DNA of 64,000 nucleotides from Argentina anserina. Taxonomy: Eukaryota; Streptophyta; Magnoliopsida; Rosales; Rosaceae. Positions 36,882 to 47,291 of the stretch are shown here, piece by piece. Below the pieces are notes generated by a model. The model saw only the letters and a list, made by a program, of their open reading frames with translations, was not told where the DNA came from and searched no databases. The first letter of the stretch is position 1. Each line of letters begins with the position of its first letter. The translations under genes and the position numbers were made by a program. The stretch is taken from NCBI RefSeq assembly GCF_933775445.1, contig NC_065874.1, positions 15,085,001 to 15,149,000 of the forward strand, read 5' to 3'.

Positions 36882-39811
36882 TGTAACGACCCTAAAATTT
36901 CGAGCTTCAAAACTCAAAATCTTAGAATCGTTAAACACAAAAATAATCTCAATGAAATCGAAATCATTTTAATGTCGCAGCGGATCACATCTGAGTTTAA
37001 AATATAACTCAGTCAAGCCGATTATTACAAACCCAAATGATAATTCAACATATAACAAATGGAATTGTATAATCCTCACAACAACCTCACAAATAAAATC
37101 ACACCAAATCTCACACACAATCCACGCTGGAACCTCACCACGACTGGATGCGATCGACTTCGAGTTTTCGGAGTCGTCACTCAATCACCACTACTCAGCA
37201 CCTGCGGAAGTATTCCCTACACCATTGAAATTGGTGCACCGGGATTGCAACACAAACCCGGTAAGCTTTACAGCTCGTATGAGTAAAATATTAAAATAAC
37301 TCAAGTCTCATAAAAGACACAACTCCACATCAACACAGTATAATGAAAAATCATGAGAAAACGAGCAACCCATCTGGTTACTCTAATACTTTCACAAAAT
37401 GGTATCTAATGAGCGCTGGTACACATCCGTTACCCCTCACTTAGTATACCGCTGATGTTGGGTAACCACCCGCCACCCAACATCCAAAACAAGCTGAGTA
37501 CCCATGATCAGATAACCACCCGTTACCTCATGCAGTACTATGGCAGACAGACTAGAGCTCTAACTGTATCGTAACCTTCGCCCGGCCAAAGGCTAGGTTC
37601 CGACTTGCCTCACATGTACAATAATCTCACATCATATTGTACCACACATCACGTCCGAAGACAAATCACAATATTTCACATTTTCCGTGATAAATCATGT
37701 ACAATAATCACACATCATATTGTACGTTTTAAAACTTTCACGATATATCCACAATAAAAATCATAACAGTATATTATATAGCAAACTATATATATTCGTA
37801 CTTATTTACCATTTATACAATATATACATAGTCCACTATATCCTATACATGTCATATTTTATAAACACCTGAAAATTACGTACGATAATCTCACATCATA
37901 TCGCACCATTTAAATCACACACATGCACAATTTTTCTGTCACTGAAATGACTATTTTTAATGAATTAATAACAGTATGTAATTTAATGAACTATATATAT
38001 ATATGTACTTATTACCATTATACTGTATATATGTAGTCCACAAAATTATATACATGTTGTAATTCATCTGATAAACACACTTGTAAAAATGTTGAATCAC
38101 CACGAGGGTAGATTCGTAATTCAGTGAGATTTTACTCACCTTATTGACTTGAGCGTAATTCCACAATTCGCGATGCTAATTCCTTTCCTCGATTTAACGA
38201 TCACCTTAAAAGAATAAGAAAAGAATTTAGAATCGTTTCGTAAACCTTTAAATGCCGAAACAGTAATAATCGGTTACTGTTCAGCAATTTTGGTTTATAC
38301 GAAGTTACTGTTCACTGTTCACTATTCACGGTTACTGTACAATACTCAATTAATACGTATTTCTGTACGTATAATTATTAATACGTATTTCTGTACGTAT
38401 AAATATTAAATACGTATTACTGTACGTATAAATATTAATACGTATTTCTGTACGTATAAATATTAATACGTATTTCTGTACGTATAAATATTAAATACGT
38501 ATTACTGTACGTATAAATATTAAATACGTATTTCTGTACGTATAAATATTAATACGTATTTCTGTACGTATAAATATTAATACGTATTTCTGTACGTATA
38601 AATATTAAATACGTATTTCTGTACGTATAAATATTAATACGTATTTCTGTACGTATACGTACGATTTAATGTAAATACAAATTCAGTAAATAAAAATTTA
38701 CTAAATTACCCTTTTTACAATTTACTTTTTTTACATTTACTGAAAGTAAATTATAATTACATTTACCGTAGGTAAAACTTAATTACATTTACCATACGTA
38801 AATAAAATTTACATTTACATTTACCGTTACACAGTAAATTACCAAAATACCCTTTCAGTCGAAACTATTTACACCGCCTCACACGGCGGCGCGTGTGGCA
38901 CACGCGCCACCTCCGGCCGGCCGCGCGTGGGGCCCACGCGCCGAGGCTAACCACGGAGCGTGTGACGCCACCGCCGTGCCTAAACTCTCCCCCTCCTCCC
39001 CCTCTTCCTTCCTACGGCCTTCAACCACCCCTAGGCTACCCCTAACACCCTCACGCGCCGCCTAGAGGCGGCGGTATCTCCTCCTTCTTCTCCTCCGTTT
39101 CCCCTCTCCGATCCATCACCACGCCTCACAATTCAACAAAACAACCACACAGATCGATCAACCATTCAAAACCCTTACCTCGACGAGCTGGAGCACCACC
39201 GGAGGTCGTTGGAGGCGGAGATCGACTGTGGCGACAGGCGCGGCCTCGGGTTGAAGCGTGAAGGCTCACGACGGCGCAAGGAGGTGCGTCGCTCCAGGGG
39301 TCGACTGCGGAGGGCCGTGCGGTGCTTCCTGGGCAGGCGGTGCAGGCCACGGAGAGGCGGAGCCGGAGATCGAGGAGAGAGAGTGAAGATCGGGGAAAGA
39401 GAGAGAGAGAGAGAAACGAGAGAAGGGGGAGGCGGGCCGAGTGAGGGGTTTCCAATTATGGAAACCCTAATCTCATAAATGCTCTATTTATACTAGTTTC
39501 CAAATCGGAAACTAACTTCCGACGTTAATAACTTTTACATCCGACGTCCGCTTCGAACGTGTCACATATTCCCGAACTCGTATCGACGAGCTCTACAACT
39601 TTCGTGAAGAAAGTTTTCGCAACCGATCGACGGAATAAAAGTCTATAATTACGTTCGGAAACGTAACGTTTTTCTTAATAAACGTTCCGAAAACGTTTCC
39701 GTTTTTCGTTTCGAAACATCGCAAACAATCACATTCATTTAAACTAAAATTCAAGTCTTTATAGAACTCAAATTAACTCAAATAATGTATTTGAAATTTA
39801 GGGTTATTACA
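36882..39811 (-). repeat. Gypsy LTR (5' LTR in element orientation), 2,930 bp
   Basis: Nearly identical to 30715-33702. One visible substitution is at AAAGTC(G/T)ATAAT. The minisatellite at about 38350-38663 is two units shorter. Confidence 0.9.
38350..38663. repeat. 28-bp minisatellite in the second Gypsy LTR
   Basis: About 11 copies of the same TACGTA-rich unit as at 32184-32550. Confidence 0.9.
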
Positions 39812-40409
39812 TGTCACGACCCGGACCGCTCCGCCGTAACACGATATTGTCCGCTTTAGGCATAGCCCTCACGGTTTTGTTTTTGGGAGCTCAGAAGCAC
39901 CTTCCCAGCGGGTCACCCATCCTGGGATTGCCTTGGGCCAATCATGCTTAACTTCGGAGTTCTCCTCTCCTCCGAAGCCATTGAGCCCCCAAAAGGCCTC
40001 GCGTTAGATAGAGGTGGGCATGTACATATAAGACGCATCACCCCCTCTCCGTTGGCCGATGTGAGATATTACAATCCACCCCCCTTGGGAGTCCGACGCC
40101 CTCGTCGGCACACTCGCACCACACGGCAGAGTGGCTCTGATACCAAATGTCACGACCCGGACCGCTCCGCCGTAACACGATATTGTCCGCTTTGGGCATA
40201 GCCCTCACGGTTTTGTTTTTGGGAGCTCAGAAGCACCTTCCCAGTGGGTCACCCATCCTGGGATTGCCCTGGGCCAAGCATGCTTAACTTCGGAGTTCTC
40301 CTCTCCTCCGAAGCCGTTGAGCCCCCAAAAGGCCTCGCGTTAGATAGAGGTGGGTATGTACATATAAGACGCATCACCCCCTCTCCGTTGGCCGATGTGG
40401 GATATTACA
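39812..40409 (-). mobile_element. Cassandra TRIM retrotransposon, right pair of LTRs
   Basis: Same organisation as 30113-30710 but with LTR order Y then X on the + strand. The right X LTR ends exactly at the CCAAG duplication at 40410. Confidence 0.9.
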
Positions 40410-41436
40410 CCAAGTTAATTGTGACATTCTGGCCATCAACATACACAGCCCTGGCAGCCTCATAGCCTTTGCAAATACAGACGTGGGATTAGTAATGACT
40501 GGGTGATCCGGACCATAGACATCAATGAGTGAACTTTCCTCTGCTCTTATCTTGTACTCCAAGTATTCCAACCCCAATCCACCTGCTAATGTTTCACCAT
40601 AATAGGCAGCCGCAGCCCAATCTAACCCCAAAGGTACCACTTGAACTGTCACTGCCTTGGTTGGCAAGAACACTGCATTTGTAAGGCCAGCACCATGAGC
40701 TCCAACAATGACACTGCACGAGTTCACTAAGCCGGAAAAAGTGTCTAAATTTGACGTCTTGTTTGGTGTTACAGCGATGACTTGAAAGCCTAATGCTTCC
40801 ATCATTTCCACCATTTTATTTTCATTCAGAAACTCCCTTGTTCCGCGGCGAGATAGAAGCATTAGCACCGGTCTTTGCCTTTTCATCTCTGAGATATGCT
40901 TCATTTTCAGCATAAATGACTGTCTTAGGAATTGCTTGAAGTCAAGCATGGAGTACCCTCCTGGAATTTCTGTATAGTTCAGAGCTAAATTGTCATGATA
41001 TCTCAACCGGATTTATAACATCGTGGCTGGACAAATGGGAAAGAACTCTACTGTACTTCTCCACCCACCAAGGCTTGAAGTCAGTTATGACAAATACAAT
41101 GTGGGATCGAAAGTGGTGGCAATTGAGAAACAAGGGGATGATGATCTCATTAAATTCATGAAATACGTTTCCTGTAAAGCCACCTGAGGAGAAGAACACT
41201 GCCGGAACATTATCAATAAAATCGCAGGCTGGTGGATTAATGTTACCATGTAGTATTCGAACTGGTGTGACAAGCTTCATTGCAGTCTCATCCTCTCTTC
41301 TAGAATATGGTTTGAGCTTGTATTCAGATATGGCTTCATTGGAATGTATATAAACTGTCGATGCATTCTTGTCAATGACGACCGGTTTATTGGCCAAACA
41401 CTGTTCAAAGTGAAGGTCAGAGTGTACACTGTTCAA
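40410..41436 (-). pseudogene. GT61 glycosyltransferase (xylan-type), main coding piece
   Basis: The minus strand reads ANKPVVIDKNASTVYIHSNE, KPYSRREDETAMKLVTPV, PAVFFSSGGFTGNVFHEFNE, IPLFLNCHHFRSHIVFVITD, RPVLMLLSRRGTREFLNENK, the donor-site motif VGAHGAGLTNAVFLPT, and ends VYVDGQNVTIN at the insertion (40410). GT61 (DUF563) enzymes are Golgi type II membrane proteins that add arabinose or xylose to xylan. Besides the C-terminal break, a deletion with frameshift near 41000 joins DVINPVE to RYHDNLALN. The conserved stretch with a cysteine (CFPG-type) normally found between them is gone. The gene is therefore dead independently of the large insertion. Confidence 0.85.
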
Positions 41437-41669
41437 ACCGGTTTATTGCTCATATTAATCTTACACCGAAAAAGTCATATAAATAACCCTATAAAATGTA
41501 CAATTATTCTATCTCCACTAATCACTCCTTAAATCTCTCCTTCAATTACTCTCCTTCAATCACGCTCACGCTAACAAGTATCAACTCTCAGTTCCTCACA
41601 TAAATAACAAAACTGTACTACTTAAGATTACGTACGTGACACGTATTTGAAAGCAAGTATACCTCTAAC

Positions 41670-42456
41670 TAGGGCTGGACCTTTTAACACCGAAAAAACC
41701 GAAACCGGCCATAACCGAACCGCACCGAAACCGAGAAATCGGAACCGAACGGAATCACCGCGTCGGTGTCGAAAACCAAACCGAACTGAATAATTGGTGC
41801 CGGTTATCGGTTTCATGCTTTCAAAAAACCGGTGGAAACCGAACCGAACCGAGAATTGACATTTAAGGTTATAACTTGTATTTGATGAACATATGTAATC
41901 GATTGGGTGCTTATGCAAAACATAGATTTGGTAATAAATATATACACGTATAGATATATGATTTTGTACAAGGTAATATATGATTTTGATTTTTGTATGT
42001 GTACAATTATGCATGCAGAGATCTAATGTAATGTTTTTGGGTTTTGTCAACTATCCATCATGTTAAGACAAGTCTGAACATCCGGTGATGAAACTCATGG
42101 GGTTTAATGTTTATTTTGGTTAACTTGTTGTGTTTCAGCAAAACACTATTTTTGTTTACTTAATATTTGAGTTCTTGATATTTGGTGAATATAACTTAAT
42201 TAAAGTATTGAACTTGTAGCTTACTCCTTCACTTTTAATCTTTTTATTTTCACTAGTCAAGTACGAAATGTCAATAAGGATATTAGGTTTTGTAACCGAA
42301 ACAAAACCGAAACCGAACCGAATTATAGGTTAACCGAAACCGCGGTTTCTATGTATATTTTTCGGTTTCGGTTTTGGAAAACATGAAACCGAAAATTCGG
42401 TGTCGGTTTTCGGTTAGTGCTCATAAACCGAACCGTTGGCACCGAGTCCAGCCCTA
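41670..42456. mobile_element. 787-bp hAT MITE in the GT61 5' region
   Basis: Perfect 11-bp terminal inverted repeats TAGGGCTGGAC / GTCCAGCCCTA and a perfect 8-bp target duplication CCTCTAAC (41662-41669 and 42457-42464). The interior is rich in ACCGAAACCG motifs and has no coding sequence. The terminal repeat is very close to that of the 4.3-kb element at 23935-28274 (TAGGGGTGGAC), so the two are probably related. Confidence 0.9.
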
Positions 42457-42542
42457 CCTCTAACTAGCCTTCTGAAGAGAAGTCTCAGAGGTTCTTTCCC
42501 TCCAACGCTTTTACCGTCCCAATTAGATAGTTCGTGCTTCCC
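42457..42542 (-). pseudogene. Probable GT61 N-terminal exon piece
   Basis: The minus strand reads NWDGKSVGGKEPLRLLFRRL, then VRG at the MITE. Beyond the MITE it continues ILAFKYVSRT and a stop. GT61 proteins have a RRLVRG-type segment before the catalytic part, so this fits the upstream exon. The 5' boundary is uncertain; an AG acceptor at about 42543 is possible. Confidence 0.5.
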
Positions 42543-44284
42543 TTCAATTTCAAATTGAAATTAGTGAATTCATTGGCCAGAGAAGGAGGGATAAAACTGC
42601 AATGTCACATAAATTGGCTTAATTAGAGAAATGATCGATCTGCATACTTACATGTCTCGTAGGGGTTTATGGTCAGTGAAGCATAGAGCAAACCAATTGT
42701 AAGAAGGCAAATCATGATTGAACTTGCACCAAGCATCAGTGTTTAACTCTTTGGCCATCCTTCATTAACATGAAATTCCTTTTCCAAGACTTTAAGTTGT
42801 GTCTAACATGATGAACAAGAATGTCTTCAAACATACTAAACTGTTCTATAGTTCAACAAATTTAGCGCCTACAAAGACTTTGCATGCCAATCGTCCTTTG
42901 TTCCACATCGTTAACATGCGGCCATCAAGTTTCCTGATTGTTCATGATAATAAATATGATACGCAACATGAGATACATTTCCTAAACAATTTGTTGTTGC
43001 TTTAGCTGGAGTAGATTGCATGAATTCGTAGTTTGTTATTGTGTTGCCTATTGATTCACTCAGCTTCATAGGCATCTTTTTACTTCTTGTTTAGTTCTTC
43101 GTCAACTAATACTCGTAATCCAAAAATTAAATGGCGTTTAAACTTTGTGGATAGTTTCAATACCTTACATGCCACAACTAGAATGACAAAATGATTCTCC
43201 AACGACCTTTAATAGATCGAACAGTAATAGTAAACGGATCGGTAATGAACGATTAACAACAAGCAAATATATGCGATTACTTCAACATGTCATTGATGAC
43301 CAAATCCATATATACCATAGGCCGAAATTTAACCAATCTTAAAAGCTAATGGCAATGCATATGGTAGATCGATCGAGGAGGAAGTAAGTAAACCTTGATA
43401 TAGAAGGGAGATACAAGGTTGGTGCTAATCCATATTGCTCCATCAATCTCCATCAGAGAACAGATTGGTGCATTTCCGCATCGTTCTCTAGAGAGATACA
43501 CTCAATGGCTCCAGACATCCACATTGTATCGTCAATAGCCTTGAAGATTCTTTTCAAGTCCTTGAGAACGATGGTTTTCTCGATTACTAGTAACCCTATT
43601 TTGCCGAAATGACCAGGTTCTATTATTGTCGTTTGGGTTCGGAAATCTTTTTTAGTGTTCGGTGTTCCTATCACAAGGCTCTTAAGCTTAATGAGCCCAA
43701 CGGACATCAATTTCTTTTTTCAAAGAAAAGAGAGCATGTGAGTTTGTAAATCTTTTAATTTTTAGCTAAAGGTAAGTCTCTAAAAGGCAAAAAGATTTTT
43801 TTTTTTGATGTGTTTCTTAGACGAGTAATAAGTCTCTATATTAGTTGTATACACCTAGGCAGGCTTTGTGCATGTGTGCACTCCTCAAGTTAGGCGGCCG
43901 ATTGTATACACCTGCCGAAAATATATAGTTAGAAAGCTTGATTAAAGATATTAGGATAAGTAACCAAGTTACATGTCAGAGTGATTTTTTAACTATATCA
44001 TTACCATATAAAAGTAAACAGAGTCGAAATTAGTAGTGTAGAGTACTATTCACAAATTACTGCTTGAAAAACTTTGTAGAGTTCTTTAGATATTATTTGT
44101 GGTTTTTCTCAAATGTTTGTTGTAATTAAGGTATAAGCTTCTAATATCCCCCCCCCCCCCCCCACCCCCCAAATAAATAAATAAACCCCCTTTGTATTTG
44201 ACAATTTCGTATTTTAATTATTTCTCATTAACTTTTTAATTATTGAGCTTGTATGTGCGATTTGAACTCATATATAACCCTCTG
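42543..44284. other. Region with weak coding hints only
   Basis: On the minus strand an ATG at 42758 opens 35 codons (MAKELNTDAWCKFNHDLPSY ...) and meets a good splice donor (GTAAGT) at 42651. This could be the first exon of the GT61 gene but I cannot confirm it. A further minus frame at 43453-43710 is open for 85 codons and unrecognised. A C16 tract with a following ACCCCCC lies at 44148-44170. The rest is AT-rich. Confidence 0.3.
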
Positions 44285-44289
44285 TTTAA

Positions 44290-45215
44290 AATAGTGCTCC
44301 TTGAGGCTTAGGCGTGGCAAGGCTTTGTCATTTCGCAAGGCTGTCTTTAAAAGGTTTTTTTTTACACAAAAGGCGACAGAAATGCACGTCTTTTGTGCCT
44401 CAAAACACCTTTATGTCGCCTTTTTTTTTTCTAAAACGCTAAAAGCGGCACCATATAGTCTTTTTTCCAGTCAAAATGACGTAGTTTTGGACTTAGGTTA
44501 CATATAAAATGTAAAAGAGAGAAAATGGTTACTTCATTCAAAGACTTTCTCTCCATTTTGAGCTAAATTTCAATCTAATATGTATAAAATGTACTTACAG
44601 TAAAACCTCTAAAAATTAATAGGCTCGGAACTGAGAAAATTTATGATTTTAGCGAGATATTAATATATTAATAATTTAATAATCTATTAATTTATAGATT
44701 AATTAATAACTTATTAATTTACTTTTTTTAAAGAAGAAAGTTTTACTTTTTATTCATGCACCACATTGTTAGATTTATCAAAGATATCGTTGTTCAAAAT
44801 AATATATTGTCCGATGTATTGTATTATTTTATTTGATGATAATGAAATTAACTAAGTTCTTTAATGAAATATTCATAAATGTAAAATTTATTATATGTCA
44901 TTATTAATTTATATATTCAATGGGGTCTATATGAATTCCCAAATTTCTATTATCTTCCAAATATACTAAAATATTAATTTAGCACGTTAGCCCTGAGTCG
45001 CGACCGGCAAAAAATATTATTTTAAGGTGGTTATTAATTAATCGAGTATTAATTTGACGATATTCTACTGTATTATAATTTTTCTTTTATGATTTATTTA
45101 TTTTATTTAACATATTAAAAAACATGAAAGACTTCGCATCGACGCTTAGACTTTCAAGGCTTGAGGCATGTATAAAACACCTCGCCTTGCGCTTTGGCCA
45201 TTTTAATCAGCGATA
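44290..45215. mobile_element. Degenerate AAGGCG-type dispersed repeat, split by an Emigrant MITE
   Basis: The left part (GAGGCTTAGGCGTGGCAAGG, from about 44302) and the right part (CACCTCGCCTTGCGCTTTGG, ending about 45200) are inverted relative to each other. They are rich in GGC/GCC words, as in a widespread plant repeat. A related stretch is at 62717-62810. Confidence 0.45.
44598..45070. mobile_element. Emigrant-like MITE (pogo/Tc1-mariner type), 473 bp
   Basis: The left end CAGTAAAACCTCTAAAAATT matches the Emigrant terminal repeat. The right end ATTAATTTGACGATATTCTACTG is its imperfect inverse. A TA dinucleotide flanks both sides (44596-44597 and 45071-45072). AT-rich, non-coding. Confidence 0.8.
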
Positions 45216-46502
45216 TAACCTTAACGAGGTCAACTAATTAAACTAGCTAAACAACATGCTGATCACGGCTCAACCCGTACATTTCTTGTAGCCCTCTTTT
45301 TGGTAATTAAGAGATTGGTGAAAAGGTTTATGCTAAGGAGCATGTTATGCAGTTGTACTAGTTTAAACCGAAGAGAAATTCAGTTAGATAACCTGGCCAT
45401 CCTTATCATGTACGTGGGTAACAAGCTTAGAAAGTAAGAGGATACGAGATGACTTAATTCATGATGACATCATAGCGGCCGTGTACTCGGTACGATACGG
45501 CACGCAGTTATACATTGACCAAAAAAACTACCCTAGAAACTTTACATAAGCGCTTATGCATAGCCATTTAGGTGAATGTACTTGTTTAAATCATGTTGGA
45601 GAAACCAGGAAGCATAATTTTTTATATAGGTTTCCCAGAAACACGAACATATATGTCATGCATATCTTACTATCAACTAGAATTATAATACACATGATAT
45701 ATCTTGCTGTATATACCTAATTTTGTCATTTATGTAACGTGTAAGAATTATGCATGGTCAAATTATAACCCAGCTAGGTAGAGAAACATATCACTTCATA
45801 TATATCATGCATGTTAGGTAGAAGCATGATGCAATACTTGGGTAACTTTTCAAGAACAAGAAAGATGGATTCCTGTATATATACAATCCTAAGGTTTCCA
45901 AATGCAAATGAATCTTGGTTTATTTTTAGGTTTGAACGTTCATTTACGCATTTGGTTTTTCCATCCATATGTGTTTTGAGTAATAGAAGTTCCAAGCTAG
46001 GGCTAGAGCAGTAGAGCTTGAAAGTGTCAAATGGTCCAGTCTCTGCGTATGGGGAGACGGATTCTTTAGGACCATGATCTGCAAAATATTCGAATGACGA
46101 CTGTTCTTGTTCTTGTTACATCCACACACAAAAAAAAAATAGACATGCAGAAAAGGGTTTCGATTTATTTTGGTTTGAAAAAAGGATTCAACTTTTATAG
46201 GCAGAAAGGAAATGATGATAATTTAAACATAGAGATTAAGAGAGATATATAATTAAGATCTTGGACAACTTGGATAGCAAGTTCATTCCCAGTCATACAA
46301 CACTCCAAGAGCAGGTAGAAATAAATTACTAGTTATTTGAGACATAACTTGCTAGCTTTGCCAATGGCTGTGTCCATCTTTCTTTACAGGAAGAAGAAGA
46401 AGAAGCAGCATGTTAAATTAACTTCTGGTAGGGCTGCCACTTGTCTCCTAACTATGATGGTATGATTCTTCCAAGTTTGTAACAACGATCGATTTTATAT
46501 AT
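45216..46502. other. Intergenic region, no recognised gene
   Basis: AT-rich sequence. Short open frames on both strands overlap each other and match no family I know. Confidence 0.45.
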
Positions 46503-46511
46503 TTTTAATGG

Positions 46512-47172
46512 AAGTGCAGCTATTGTAACCCACATTTTTATATTTTTAAATTATTTTATTTATCCTATTATAATATTTAAATTACCCATTTTTCGATAAT
46601 ATTTTGTTCACCTAACATAATTTTTTCAATTTTGAGCTTGTTTTGCTTACCCTACATTCATTTCTTACATTAAATTTTTTTTCAATTCTAAATTTACTTT
46701 GTTTAGATTTTATTTAATATTTTTTTTGACAATCTCTATTAAGAAAAAAGTTTGCAATTACTACTACATGTAACTAGGTTTTATAAATATAAAATAATAT
46801 TATGTACTGTAGTTTTCTCCTTTGTACGTATATCAATAGTATAATTTAGTTAATTCAAAATATCAGCTAAGAAAACAAATTTGATTACATTGAAGTCTAA
46901 ATCCCAACAAAAAAAAAAGAATACGCTCTTCAATTTAACAATATTACATAAGTATAAGGGTTTCGATATTTTAATTAGTTTCAATTTTAACTATTTATAT
47001 ATATATATATATATATTAATCAATGTGTGTTTTGTGAAATAAATAATTATAAATTGAAAATTTAAACAACTTATGTCTACAATAATTTTACATTAGGATA
47101 TTACAGTCTTTTAATAAAATAATAGGTTGTGGGGTAAACAAAGTGGATTGTGGTGTGACAATAGATGCACCC
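46512..47172. mobile_element. Mutator-type MITE, 661 bp
   Basis: A perfect 9-bp duplication TTTTAATGG (46503-46511 and 47173-47181) flanks imperfect inverted ends AAGTGCAGCTATTGT / ACAATAGATGCACCC. Nine-base duplications are characteristic of Mutator-like elements. The interior is AT-rich with a (TA)n tract near 46998-47016. Confidence 0.75.
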
Positions 47173-47291
47173 TTTTAATGGCAAAAAATGTAGATCTTCT
47201 AAACTAATAACTGTTAAGAAAGGCAAGAGATATCATTACAAATGATTCTTTTGTGTCTCTTGAAGGCCAATGATCCTTTAAAGAATAGATA

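Larger units (their letters stand above)
30715..39811 (-). mobile_element. Ty3/Gypsy LTR retrotransposon (Tekay/Del-like), decayed interior
   Basis: Two near-identical long LTRs (30715-33702 and 36882-39811) enclose 3,179 bp. On the minus strand the interior starts with TTGGTATCAGAGCC next to the 5' LTR (initiator methionine tRNA primer site) and ends with a purine tract TCCTTTAAGGGGGATAGAT. No target duplication flanks this element: the preceding five bases are AATAC and the following are TGTCA. Lineage assignment rests on the long LTR and the integrase C-terminus. Confidence 0.85.
30113..40409 (-). mobile_element. Composite insertion: tandem Cassandra TRIM with nested Gypsy element
   Basis: Bounded by the 5-bp target-site duplication CCAAG (30108-30112 and 40410-40414) within GT61 coding sequence. 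The order on the + strand is LTR X (30113-30374), 74-bp internal, LTR Y (30449-30710), ATAC, Gypsy element (30715-39811), LTR Y (39812-40073), 74-bp internal, LTR X (40148-40409). All four Cassandra LTRs are 262 bp. X and Y differ at about seven bases, and the two X copies agree with each other at those sites, as do the two Y copies. Confidence 0.85.

Noticed and set aside
33702..39812. Target-site duplication for the nested Gypsy element
   Set aside because: AATAC on one side and TGTCA on the other do not match at any small shift, so none is claimed.
41628..42050. 140-residue minus-strand frame
   Set aside because: Mostly hAT MITE sequence; only its last ten residues (ILAFKYVSRT) come from the GT61 flank.
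45774..46129. Overlapping frames on both strands
   Set aside because: No family resemblance, no splice or start context, mutually overlapping.
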